The position numbers and the translations under genes were made by a program. Positions 50,559 to 58,438 of a DNA stretch of 64,000 nucleotides are shown here, in pieces (the first letter of the stretch is position 1; every line of letters begins with the position of its first letter). The notes beneath the pieces were generated by a model. The model was not told where the DNA came from. It did not search any database and saw nothing but the letters and a program-made list of their open reading frames with translations. The DNA comes from Burkholderiales bacterium (GTDB taxonomy: Bacteria > Pseudomonadota > Gammaproteobacteria > Burkholderiales > Burkholderiaceae_C), in NCBI GenBank assembly GCA_947453625.1, contig CANGHK010000014.1:32874-96873 (forward strand), in the 5' to 3' direction.

Positions 50559-52781
50559 TCAAGGCGCACCCAGCAGTGTGCAGGCCCCGGGGGTGGCCAA
50601 CGCGATCGCATTCGGCAACAGGCCGAAGGGGCTGACCAAACCCGCGGGCGGCACCGCCTGCACGGTGAAGTCCGATGCCAAACCCGGCACGACAAATTCG
50701 GCATTGGTCCTGGACTCGGTGCCAGCCACGGTGGCGGAGGCCGTCAAGCGCAGACGCACCCAGGGCACATACGATTCGGCATAGGTCAATGAAATCGTGG
50801 CCAGACCGTTTGCGGTCTGCACGTTCGCAGGCGATACGGCAATCACGTTGCCAGGCCACAGGACGCCATCGCCGTTGTCGTCTTCGAGCGGGTCGAGGTT
50901 GCCGTTGCTGTTGGCGTCTTCATTGCGGCATTCATGGATGGGCGAAGTGTAGACATAGGCCTTGGCAAGGTCATCAAAGGCCAATCTTCCTGTACGGTAA
51001 TGCGTTGGAATGGCCTTGAGGGTCAGTGTCGCGGCGTTGACCGCGATGCCGTTGGCGTCGGTGACATAGGCGACCCAGTCCTTGCGGTAAGTCTGCGGAT
51101 CGACGTTGGTGACCACGTTGCCCGTACCCAGCGCGATGAACAAGGCCGCCTGGTTGACGGTAAGGGAAGCCTGACCCGAAACCGCCGGCGCGCTGCCCAC
51201 GACGCTGGCCTGCAGCACCACGCCATTGTTGGCCGTGCTCTCCGGCCCCGAGACATAGGTCACCGAGGCCTTGCCACTGGAGTCGGTGATGGCCGAGACC
51301 TGTTGCAGGTTGCCACCGCTGGGATCGGCAACACGGGTGAAGTTCAAAGTCTGGCCTTGGACCGGGTTGCCGACCGCGTCGGTCACCCGCGCCAGCACCT
51401 GGGCCTGGTTGGCCGTGCTGCCACTGGCGTTGGGTGCCAGGGCGGTGGGGCTGATCTGCAACACGAGCGTTCGGGGAACAGTTCCCACCACGGTCAAGGG
51501 CAGGGATGTGCTGGTCACGCTGCCACCGACCTTGACGCTGGCCTGTACCGTCAGCGGACCCGCAGACGCCGAGGTGACCGAAACCTGGGCCAGTCCGGTG
51601 ACCGCGTCCGTCAGCGCGGAAGGCGAGGACAGCGTACCACCCGTCGCGGCAAAGTTGATCACGGTCGGGGCGGGAACCGATCCGCCAACCAGCAATTTCA
51701 CCGTCATCAACTGCGGGGTGTTGACCGGGACCGTGGTGGAAGCTGCCGGCGCGCTGAAAGCGAAGTTCAGCGTACTGACCGTCAGCGCGGGCGCAGGTGA
51801 GACCGTGGCACCGCCTCCGCTGAAGCTGAGCTTGTCGACCCCGCCCTGGCTCGCGGCGTAGGCGTAGCGCACCAGCCCGTTCGAACTGGACACGCTGCCG
51901 GACGTGGCAGTCAGGGCGTTGCCCAAGGTGCTGGACGCGGTGACCGTGATGCCCGGAATCACATTGCTCTTGGAATCGGTCGCCACGACATCGAAGGCCG
52001 CCGTGTTGCCCAGGATGATCGACGTCGGACCCTGCAGCGTCAGCGTGGTGCCGTTGATCGGCAGGGTGATCTGGTTGGACACCGTGCCGGAGGTGAGCGT
52101 CACGGTCACTGGACGGTTGCTGCGGTCGGCGCCCGCCGACAGCGTGGCGCTGGCCACACCCGAAGCATCGGTCGTCGTGCTGACACCCGAGAGGGTGCCG
52201 GTACTGGCGCGGAACGCCACCGAGACCGCAGGCAAGGCGTTGTTGTTCGCGTCCTTGACAAAGGCGCGGATCAGCACGCCGTCGCCGCCGGTGCCCACTG
52301 TCGTGTTCGCCGCGACCACATCGATAGAGGCTGGGATGACGCTGGTGGGGCTGTCCACCACCGAAAGCGTGGCGCTGCCGGTTGCCTTGCCAGACGTGGC
52401 GGTCAAGGTGATGTCGCGGTTGGCGTGGTCAGCGCCCAGGCCGACCGTGGCCGTCAATCGACCAGTCGAGTCGGTGACCGACCCCGCGCCGCCAAGGACC
52501 GTGACCACCGCATTGTTGTTGGCCGCCAAGGTCACCGGCGCAGTGCCGACGGCGTTGTTGTTGGCGTCGATAGCCGTCACGGTGGCCGTGACGGTGGCAA
52601 GTCCGGTGTTGGGCATGCTGCCCGACGACAGCGTCACCACCAGGCCGGTGACCGTCGATGTCGCCGGTGGTGTGGCCGCACCGCCAACGACCGGCGTGCC
52701 GCCGCCCCCGCCCCCCCCACACCCCACCAGCGCCAGCAACACCAACCCGCCCAGCACCGCCCTGATCTTCAAGAAACTCAT
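50559..52781 (-). CDS. Ig-like (Big-1 type) repeat lipoprotein
   Basis: A 740-residue surface-type lipoprotein with a signal peptide ending LALVGC (lipidated C21), a Gly-rich linker, and at least five tandem Ig-like (Big-1/intimin-type) domains (about residues 45-600) with recurrent patterns such as DANNNAVGTAPVTL and TDASGVASATLSAGAD. The C-terminal region (about 560-740) is less repetitive, with DANSNGNLDPLEDDNGDGV, a calcium-binding-like acidic stretch. It lies between pilQ and aroK, where the pil genes usually meet aroKB directly. The linker codons contain a run of eight G (see finding). Function is unknown; adhesion or pilus-associated roles are only guesses. Confidence 0.85.
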   Translation of the reverse strand: MSFLKIRAVLGGLVLLALVGCGGGGGGGTPVVGGAATPPATSTVTGLVVTLSSGSMPNTGLATVTATVTAIDANNNAVGTAPVTLAANNNAVVTVLGGAGSVTDSTGRLTATVGLGADHANRDITLTATSGKATGSATLSVVDSPTSVIPASIDVVAANTTVGTGGDGVLIRAFVKDANNNALPAVSVAFRASTGTLSGVSTTTDASGVASATLSAGADRSNRPVTVTLTSGTVSNQITLPINGTTLTLQGPTSIILGNTAAFDVVATDSKSNVIPGITVTASSTLGNALTATSGSVSSSNGLVRYAYAASQGGVDKLSFSGGGATVSPAPALTVSTLNFAFSAPAASTTVPVNTPQLMTVKLLVGGSVPAPTVINFAATGGTLSSPSALTDAVTGLAQVSVTSASAGPLTVQASVKVGGSVTSTSLPLTVVGTVPRTLVLQISPTALAPNASGSTANQAQVLARVTDAVGNPVQGQTLNFTRVADPSGGNLQQVSAITDSSGKASVTYVSGPESTANNGVVLQASVVGSAPAVSGQASLTVNQAALFIALGTGNVVTNVDPQTYRKDWVAYVTDANGIAVNAATLTLKAIPTHYRTGRLAFDDLAKAYVYTSPIHECRNEDANSNGNLDPLEDDNGDGVLWPGNVIAVSPANVQTANGLATISLTYAESYVPWVRLRLTASATVAGTESRTNAEFVVPGLASDFTVQAVPPAGLVSPFGLLPNAIALATPGACTLLGAP

Positions 52782-52822
52782 TGCAAAACTCCCTCAGGCA
52801 AGGCGCTGATCTTCGTGGCCCG

Positions 52823-55081
52823 TCAGCGCACGGCGGCGCGGTCGGTGACGATCTTGGGCGTGATGAAGATCAGCAATTCGGTCTTGGTGGCCACCTTGGT
52901 GGTGTTGCGGAACAACGCGCCGACATAGGGCACGTCGCCCAGCAGCGGCACCTTGTTGACGTCGGTGCTCTCGGTCTGGGTGAAGATGCCGCCTATCACC
53001 ACCGTGCCGCCGTTCTCCACCAGCACCTCGGTCTGCACATGCTTGGTGTCGATCGCGAAACCCTGGGGCGTGGACTGGCCCACGCTGTCCTTGTTGATGT
53101 CGAGCACCATGATCACGCTGCCCTCGGGCGTGATCTGCGGCTTGACCTCGAGCTTCAGGTTGGCCTTGCGGAACTGGATCGAGGTGGCGCCGCTGGACGT
53201 TGCCACCTGGTAGGGCAGCTCGGTGCCTTGCTCTATGACCGCCTTGGTCTGGTCGGCGGTGATCACGCGCGGGCTGGAGATGATCTTGCCCTTGCCGTCG
53301 GCCTCCAGCGCTGACAACTCCAGGTTCAGGAAGCGGTTGGCCAAGGGGCTGAACAGCGACAGCGCAAAACTCGGCAGACTGGACGCGCCCGAGAACACCG
53401 AGTTGACGTTGTTGGCCGGCAGGCTGACGAAATTGCTGTTGGAAAACGCACTGGCCAGCGCGGCCGAGCCGGCCAGGCCGTTCTGCTGGGTCGTCGTGCC
53501 GATGGCGCTGTTGTTGCCGGCCACCGTCAGGTAGTTGCCGCCGCCCATCGAGTAACCCGGGACGCCGCCCTGGATGCCGCGCAGGTCGGACGCGCCGAGC
53601 TTGACGCCCAGGGTGCGGCCGAACCGGTCGTCGGCCTCGACGATGCGGGCCTCGATCAACACCTGGCGCACCGGGATGTCGATCTTGGCGATCAGCAACT
53701 GGACTTCCTCGAGCTTGCTCGGGATGTCGGTGACGAAGATCTGGTTGGTGCGGGTCTCGAAGATCACGCTGCCGCGCGGCGACAGGATGCGCGTGGCCGA
53801 ACTGCTGCTGCCACCGCCCGACCCGCCGCTGCTCGCGCTGCCGCCCGAACTGCCCGACCCCGATTGCCCCGACAAGCCCTTGGCCACCTCGTCGGCGCGG
53901 GCGTAGTTGAGCTGGAAGGACTGGGTGCGCACCGGCTCCAGTTCGGCGAGCTTCTTCTTCGATTCCAGCTCGAGCTGTTCCTTGGCCAACAATTCGTCCT
54001 TGGGCGCGATCCACAGCACATTGCCCGACTTGCGCACGCCCAGGCTCTTGCTCTGCAGGATGATGTCGAGCGCCTGGTCCCAGGGCACGTCCTTCAGGCG
54101 CAGCGTCACGCTGCCGGTCACGGTGTCGCTGGTCACGACGTTGAAGTTGGTGAAGTCGGCGATCACCTGCAGCAGCGCGCGCACCTCGATGTTCTGGAAG
54201 TTCAACGACAGCTTCTCGCCCGCGAAGCCTGCGCCTTGCGTCAGCTTGTTCGGGTCGACCTTGAGCGGACGCACCTCGATCACGAACTGGCTGTCGCTCT
54301 GGTAGGCGCTGTGCTCCCAGTTGCCGCGCGGCTCGATCTGCATGCGCACCCGGTCGCCGCTCTGCGAGGTGCTGACGCTCTGCACCGGGGTGCCGAAATC
54401 GGCCACGTCGAGCTTGCGGCGCAGGGTCTCGGGCAGGCTGGAGCGCAGGAACTCGACCACCAGGCTCTGGCCTTGCTGGCGGATATCGACCCCCACCTGG
54501 GTGCTGGCCAGCGAGACGATGACACGGCCGGCACCGTCGGCGCCACGCCGGAAGTCGATGTCGCGCAGCGGCAGGCGGTCGCTGTTCTGCGGCGCGGCAA
54601 AGTGCACCGGCTCGCTGCCGGGCGCGGCGCCTGTCGCGGCGGTGCTGCTGCTGTCGAGCACCACCAGCAGCACCTTGCCCTGCAACTCGGTGCGGTAGGT
54701 GGTGGCCTGGCGCAGGTTGAGCACCAGCCGCGTGCGCTCGCCGGCCTGGGCGACGGCCACCGACCGCAGGTTGCCCTGGTTGATGTCGACCACCGACTTG
54801 CCCAGCGCGTTGGCCACGCCGGGCAGGTCTATCGCCACCCGCGGCGGGGTCTGCACTGCAAAACCGCTGGGCAAGGCCGCCAGCGCGTCCGACAACTCGA
54901 TGCGCACCACCTCGGCGCCGGCTTGCTGGGTGCTGGTGATGCCCAGGATAGACACCGGGGCCGCGGTTGCGGTCGATACAGGGCTTGGGGCCGGGCTCGA
55001 GGCTGACTCCTGGGCCGCGACCAGCATCGGCAGCGCCCAGGCCAGCGCCAAGGCGAACGCACCGGCGCGCCACTTCTGCAT
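52823..55081 (-). CDS. pilQ: Type IV pilus secretin PilQ
   Basis: The outer-membrane ring through which type IV pili pass. From the ATG at 55081 the product is 752 residues with a signal peptide (LALAWALPMLVAAQE), two AMIN peptidoglycan-binding domains (about 45-260), secretin/TonB short N-terminal domain and N-domains (about 290-480), and the secretin core (about 500-745) with VPLLGDVPYVGALFRNT. GGAG precedes 55081. An upstream ATG at 55108 overlaps the pilP stop (ATGA) and is the alternative start, adding nine residues. A Ser/Gly-rich low-complexity loop (about 402-428) lies in the N-domain region. Confidence 0.95.
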   Translation of the reverse strand: MQKWRAGAFALALAWALPMLVAAQESASSPAPSPVSTATAAPVSILGITSTQQAGAEVVRIELSDALAALPSGFAVQTPPRVAIDLPGVANALGKSVVDINQGNLRSVAVAQAGERTRLVLNLRQATTYRTELQGKVLLVVLDSSSTAATGAAPGSEPVHFAAPQNSDRLPLRDIDFRRGADGAGRVIVSLASTQVGVDIRQQGQSLVVEFLRSSLPETLRRKLDVADFGTPVQSVSTSQSGDRVRMQIEPRGNWEHSAYQSDSQFVIEVRPLKVDPNKLTQGAGFAGEKLSLNFQNIEVRALLQVIADFTNFNVVTSDTVTGSVTLRLKDVPWDQALDIILQSKSLGVRKSGNVLWIAPKDELLAKEQLELESKKKLAELEPVRTQSFQLNYARADEVAKGLSGQSGSGSSGGSASSGGSGGGSSSSATRILSPRGSVIFETRTNQIFVTDIPSKLEEVQLLIAKIDIPVRQVLIEARIVEADDRFGRTLGVKLGASDLRGIQGGVPGYSMGGGNYLTVAGNNSAIGTTTQQNGLAGSAALASAFSNSNFVSLPANNVNSVFSGASSLPSFALSLFSPLANRFLNLELSALEADGKGKIISSPRVITADQTKAVIEQGTELPYQVATSSGATSIQFRKANLKLEVKPQITPEGSVIMVLDINKDSVGQSTPQGFAIDTKHVQTEVLVENGGTVVIGGIFTQTESTDVNKVPLLGDVPYVGALFRNTTKVATKTELLIFITPKIVTDRAAVR

Positions 55082-55104
55082 GGTTGTTGTCTCCTGCGGG
55101 TTGT

Positions 55105-55710
55105 TCATCGCGCCCTCTCCTGCCCCCGCTCCTGCAACTGCAGCGAGGCGCTGCGCTCAATCCATTCACCGGCCGAATCCTGCACGATCTCGCGCAGCAC
55201 CACCTCGGTCTCGGTGATTCGGGCGACGCGGCCGAAATTCTGACCGACATAGTCACCCGGCTTGACGCGGTAGAGCAGGTTGTCGACCTTGAGCAAGGCA
55301 AAGGGCACGCCGGCCTGGCTGACGCTGCCCACCATCGCCATCATGTCGAGCGAGAACGCTTCGAGCGGCTCCTTGCGCCGGTTCATCTCGGCGGCCAGCA
55401 GCGAGCTGGGCTGTCGCGATTCCTGCTTGATGGCCACCGTGAGCTTCTGGCTGGAAAACGGGTCGATCTGCTGCGCGTTGGCATAGGGCACCGGATCGAA
55501 CTTCTTGGGCGCGGCCAGCGGCTGCACCCTGGGTCTGACCTCGCGCCGCTGCTGCTCCATCCAGGCCTGCAACTCCTGGTCCCCACTATCGCAGCCGGTG
55601 ATCAGGCCGCTGCCGACCACCAGCCACAGCAGCACCAGGCCGCGCAAGGCCTGGCATCGGGCGGCCCGCGGGCTCAGTTGAGGACTCACGGGCGGGCCAG
55701 GCACTGTCAT
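55105..55710 (-). CDS. pilP: Type IV pilus alignment lipoprotein PilP
   Basis: Inner-membrane lipoprotein that links PilNO to PilQ. The 201-residue product has a lipoprotein signal ending ITGC (C40) and the family pattern with a flexible linker then a beta domain (VGSVSQAGVPFALLKVDN and YRVKPGDYVGQNFGRV). The start codon overlaps the pilO stop by one base (TGATG), so the two are coupled. An earlier in-frame extension inside pilO is discounted. The N-terminus before the signal is longer than usual. Confidence 0.93.
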   Translation of the reverse strand: MTVPGPPVSPQLSPRAARCQALRGLVLLWLVVGSGLITGCDSGDQELQAWMEQQRREVRPRVQPLAAPKKFDPVPYANAQQIDPFSSQKLTVAIKQESRQPSSLLAAEMNRRKEPLEAFSLDMMAMVGSVSQAGVPFALLKVDNLLYRVKPGDYVGQNFGRVARITETEVVLREIVQDSAGEWIERSASLQLQERGQERAR

Positions 55711-56411
55711 CACTTGCGCGCCCCCTTGGCCTTGGCCTCGGTCTCGAGCCGGGACTTGCGCACCTGGTTCAGCTCGGCCGCGTCGAGGTAGCGGTAGGTG
55801 CGCGCCACCGCGTCCATTGCCAGGTTGCCCGAGGCGTCCTTGGCCACCGGCACGATCTGCAGGTTGTGCAGGGTGACGATGCGCGACAGGTTGGCCACAT
55901 CGGCGGTGAAGGCGCCGATGTCGTGGAAACGGCCGGTCACGCGCAGTGCAATCGGCAACACAGCGTAGTAGTCCTTGACCTCGACCTGGCCCGGTCGGAA
56001 CAGCTCGAACTGCAGGCCGCGGCCTATGCCGGCCTGGTTGATGTCCGACAGCAGCGCGTCCATCTCGGCCTTGCCGGGCAGCTGGCGCTCGAGCTGCGTG
56101 ACGTATTCCTGCACCTGCTGCTTCTGCTTGCGCAGTTCGGACAGGTTGACGGCCTGCGCCAGCTTGCCACGGTAGTCTTCCTTCAGGCCGGGCTCGGTCC
56201 TGCGCTCGGCGTCGAGCTGGTCGGCGGCGCCCGAGACCAGCAGCAGCCAACCCAGACCCAGCGCCAGCGCGGCCACCGCGGCCCAGGCACAGAGCTTGGG
56301 CAGCAGGGGCCACTGCCCTGGCTGCTGGGGATTGAGTCCCTTGAACTGCAGCGTCGCACGGTCGAAGGCGGTGGCCATGTCGATGCTCATCGGGCGCGTG
56401 GTGCTGGCCAT
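55710..56411 (-). CDS. pilO: Type IV pilus inner-membrane protein PilO
   Basis: Partner of PilN in the periplasmic alignment complex. The 233-residue product has a Pro/Gln-rich N-terminus, one transmembrane helix (about 40-59, AWAAVAALALGLGWLLLVSG), a coiled-coil (about 75-115, KEDYRGKLAQAVNLSELRKQ) and a ferredoxin-like C-terminal domain. The ATG at 56411 (MASTTRPMSI) is chosen; the open frame further upstream runs inside pilN. It begins 10 nt after pilN ends. Confidence 0.93.
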   Translation of the reverse strand: MASTTRPMSIDMATAFDRATLQFKGLNPQQPGQWPLLPKLCAWAAVAALALGLGWLLLVSGAADQLDAERRTEPGLKEDYRGKLAQAVNLSELRKQKQQVQEYVTQLERQLPGKAEMDALLSDINQAGIGRGLQFELFRPGQVEVKDYYAVLPIALRVTGRFHDIGAFTADVANLSRIVTLHNLQIVPVAKDASGNLAMDAVARTYRYLDAAELNQVRKSRLETEAKAKGARK

Positions 56412-56421
56412 GGCCGGATCC

Positions 56422-57105
56422 TCAGGCGGCCTTGCGGGCCGCAGGAGCGGACGCCGAGGGTGCGGCCGCTCCTGGGAAAGTGGGTGAACTGGGCGCTGGG
56501 GCCGGGGCGCGCACCGCGCCTGGCGCCGAAGCCGCAGCGCCTGGCTGCTTGATCGACACACGCAGCGCGAACTCGAACAGCCGGCGCTGCTCGCGCGTGC
56601 CGGGGGCCGCGGGCGGTGTGATGGCCTTGATCTCCACCAGCTCCATGCGCTCCAGCCACGGTGAGCTGTCCTGCACGCTGCGCAGGAACTCGGACACCCG
56701 CTCGTTGGTCTGGGCCACGCCGCTGACCAGCACAGTCGCGTCGGTCTGCCTGATGCTGCTGAGGTAGAGGCCCTCGGGCGTCATCCGCACCAGTTCGTCC
56801 AGCAGGTGCACCGGCACGTTGCGGTTGAGCTGCAGGTCTTCGACCGCGCCCTGGCGCGCCTTCAAGCCGTCGATCTCGGCGCGCAGGTTGGCGATGTCCT
56901 TGATCTGGCCCTCCAGCTTGCCGATCTCGGTGCGCAGAAAGCTGTTGCGCGCCTGCTGGACCTGGGCCAACTGCTGCAGCGCGCCGTACCACAGCCCCGA
57001 GCCCACCGCCCCGGCCACCGCCGCCACGGCCAGACCGACGAAGAACAGGCGCTTGCGCTGGCGCCGCCGCTCCTCGCGGTGCGGCAGCAGATTGATCAGG
57101 ATCAC
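56422..57105 (-). CDS. pilN: Type IV pilus inner-membrane protein PilN
   Basis: The 227-residue product starts with the PilM-binding peptide ILINLLPHREERRR, the hallmark of PilN, then one transmembrane helix (about 21-42), a coiled-coil (QLAQVQQARNSFLRTEIGKL) and a ferredoxin-like periplasmic domain. The tail is Ala/Pro-rich. Its start overlaps the pilM stop (ATGA at 57102-57105), which indicates translational coupling. Confidence 0.94.
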   Translation of the reverse strand: MILINLLPHREERRRQRKRLFFVGLAVAAVAGAVGSGLWYGALQQLAQVQQARNSFLRTEIGKLEGQIKDIANLRAEIDGLKARQGAVEDLQLNRNVPVHLLDELVRMTPEGLYLSSIRQTDATVLVSGVAQTNERVSEFLRSVQDSSPWLERMELVEIKAITPPAAPGTREQRRLFEFALRVSIKQPGAAASAPGAVRAPAPAPSSPTFPGAAAPSASAPAARKAA

Positions 57106-58181
57106 TGCAGAAACCTCCGCATCGCCAGGCCACAGGCGGTGAGGTAGGACGGTGCCTCCTTGCGCACCTTGATCTCGCGCACTCCAGGGCCGATCTTCAT
57201 GCCGTCGAAGGGGTTGACCACCATCGCGGCAAAGCCGGTCAGCTCGGTAACGCGGTCCTTCAGCCCCGGCAGCGTGGCGGTGCCGCCGGCCAGCATCACG
57301 TAATGCACCTTGTGGTGCGGCGTGCTGGTGAAGAAGTACTGCAGCGCGCGGCCGATCTCCTGCGACAAGGTGTCGACGAAACCGGTCAGGATCGCACGCT
57401 CGTAGTCTTCGGGCAGTTCGCCTGCCAGCTTCTTCTGCTCGGCCTCCTCGAACGAGAAGCCGTACTGGCGCGAGATCAGCGTGGTGAGTTGCGAGCCGCC
57501 GAAGGCCTGGTCGCGGTCATAGAGCATCTCGCCCTCGCGCAAGACCTTCAGGCTGGTGGTGTCGGCGCCGATCTCGAACAGTGCGATCAGCGCGTCGCGG
57601 CCCTGGTTGGGCAAGGTGGCCACCACCCGGCTGATCGCCAGCAGCGCGGCATGGCTTTCGATGTCGAGCACCCTGGGCTTGAGGCCGGCCGCCTCGGCAA
57701 CGCCTTGGCGGTCCTGCACCCGCTCCTTGCGCGACGCGGCGATAAGCACCTCGATGTCGCCGCCCGAGGTCGGACTGGGGCCGATGACGCAGAAATCTAG
57801 GCTCACCTCGTCGAGCGAGAAGGGTATGTACTGGTTGGCCTCGGACTCGACCTGCAGTTCCAGTTCTTCGTCGCGCAAGCCGGCGGGCAGCATGATGCGC
57901 TTGGTGATCACGGCGGATTGCGGCATCGCCATCACCACCAGTCGGGTGCGGGTGCCGCTCTTGGCCAGCAAACGGCCCACCGCGGCCACCACCTCTTCAA
58001 ACTTCTCGATCTGCCCGTCGGTGATCCAGCCCTTCTCGAAGGGCTCGAAGGCCAGGTGCTCGAGCACATACTCACCGGTCGACGACCTGCCCAACTCGAC
58101 CAGCTTGGCACTGGACGAACTGATGTCCAGTCCGATCATCGGCGCATGTTTGCGGCCCAGCAGGAGGTCAAAGAGGCTCAC
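57102..58181 (-). CDS. pilM: Type IV pilus assembly ATPase-like protein PilM
   Basis: A cytoplasmic actin-like protein that docks PilN and organises the pilus machine. The product (359 residues from GTG 58181, after GGGAG at 11 nt) begins SLFDLLLGRKHAPMIGLDIS. It has the actin-like ATP-binding signatures IGLDISSSSAKLVEL and FEIGADTTSLKVL, and the C-terminal AGGTATLPGL. Gene order pilMNOPQ is canonical. A long open frame upstream of the GTG is not part of the gene. A weak promoter-like pair (TTTACT at 58246-58251 and TTTATT at 58224-58229, minus strand) lies upstream. Confidence 0.94.
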   Translation of the reverse strand: MSLFDLLLGRKHAPMIGLDISSSSAKLVELGRSSTGEYVLEHLAFEPFEKGWITDGQIEKFEEVVAAVGRLLAKSGTRTRLVVMAMPQSAVITKRIMLPAGLRDEELELQVESEANQYIPFSLDEVSLDFCVIGPSPTSGGDIEVLIAASRKERVQDRQGVAEAAGLKPRVLDIESHAALLAISRVVATLPNQGRDALIALFEIGADTTSLKVLREGEMLYDRDQAFGGSQLTTLISRQYGFSFEEAEQKKLAGELPEDYERAILTGFVDTLSQEIGRALQYFFTSTPHHKVHYVMLAGGTATLPGLKDRVTELTGFAAMVVNPFDGMKIGPGVREIKVRKEAPSYLTACGLAMRRFLQ

Positions 58182-58438
58182 GAAACAGCGTCTCCCAACG
58201 ACGGACGGGGGTATGAAACTCTTAATAAACTCCTTGAATGCTAGCAGTAAAGCCTTTGCAGGCCGTCGAATTCTGGCATTTTCACCCGTGACAAACGTTG
58301 CGATGTGCCGACGCCCGACTGGCATTTGCAACAAGCCGCAATCGCCGGGCGGCGGTGGGCTGAAGCCCGCGCGGGCGGGCTGACCGGCCCGGCCCCGGCG
58401 GCAGGCGGCGCGCGCGCTTCGATACACTCGGTCGATCT

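Noticed and set aside
52794..55301. An 835-codon frame on the same strand as pilQ but in another phase
   Set aside because: It is Arg/Gln/Pro-rich nonsense sequence; the pilQ frame carries the AMIN and secretin domains.
58224..58251. Promoter for pilM (TTTACT and TTTATT, spacer 16, minus strand)
   Set aside because: Both hexamers are weak matches; it is mentioned in the pilM entry only and not listed as a feature.
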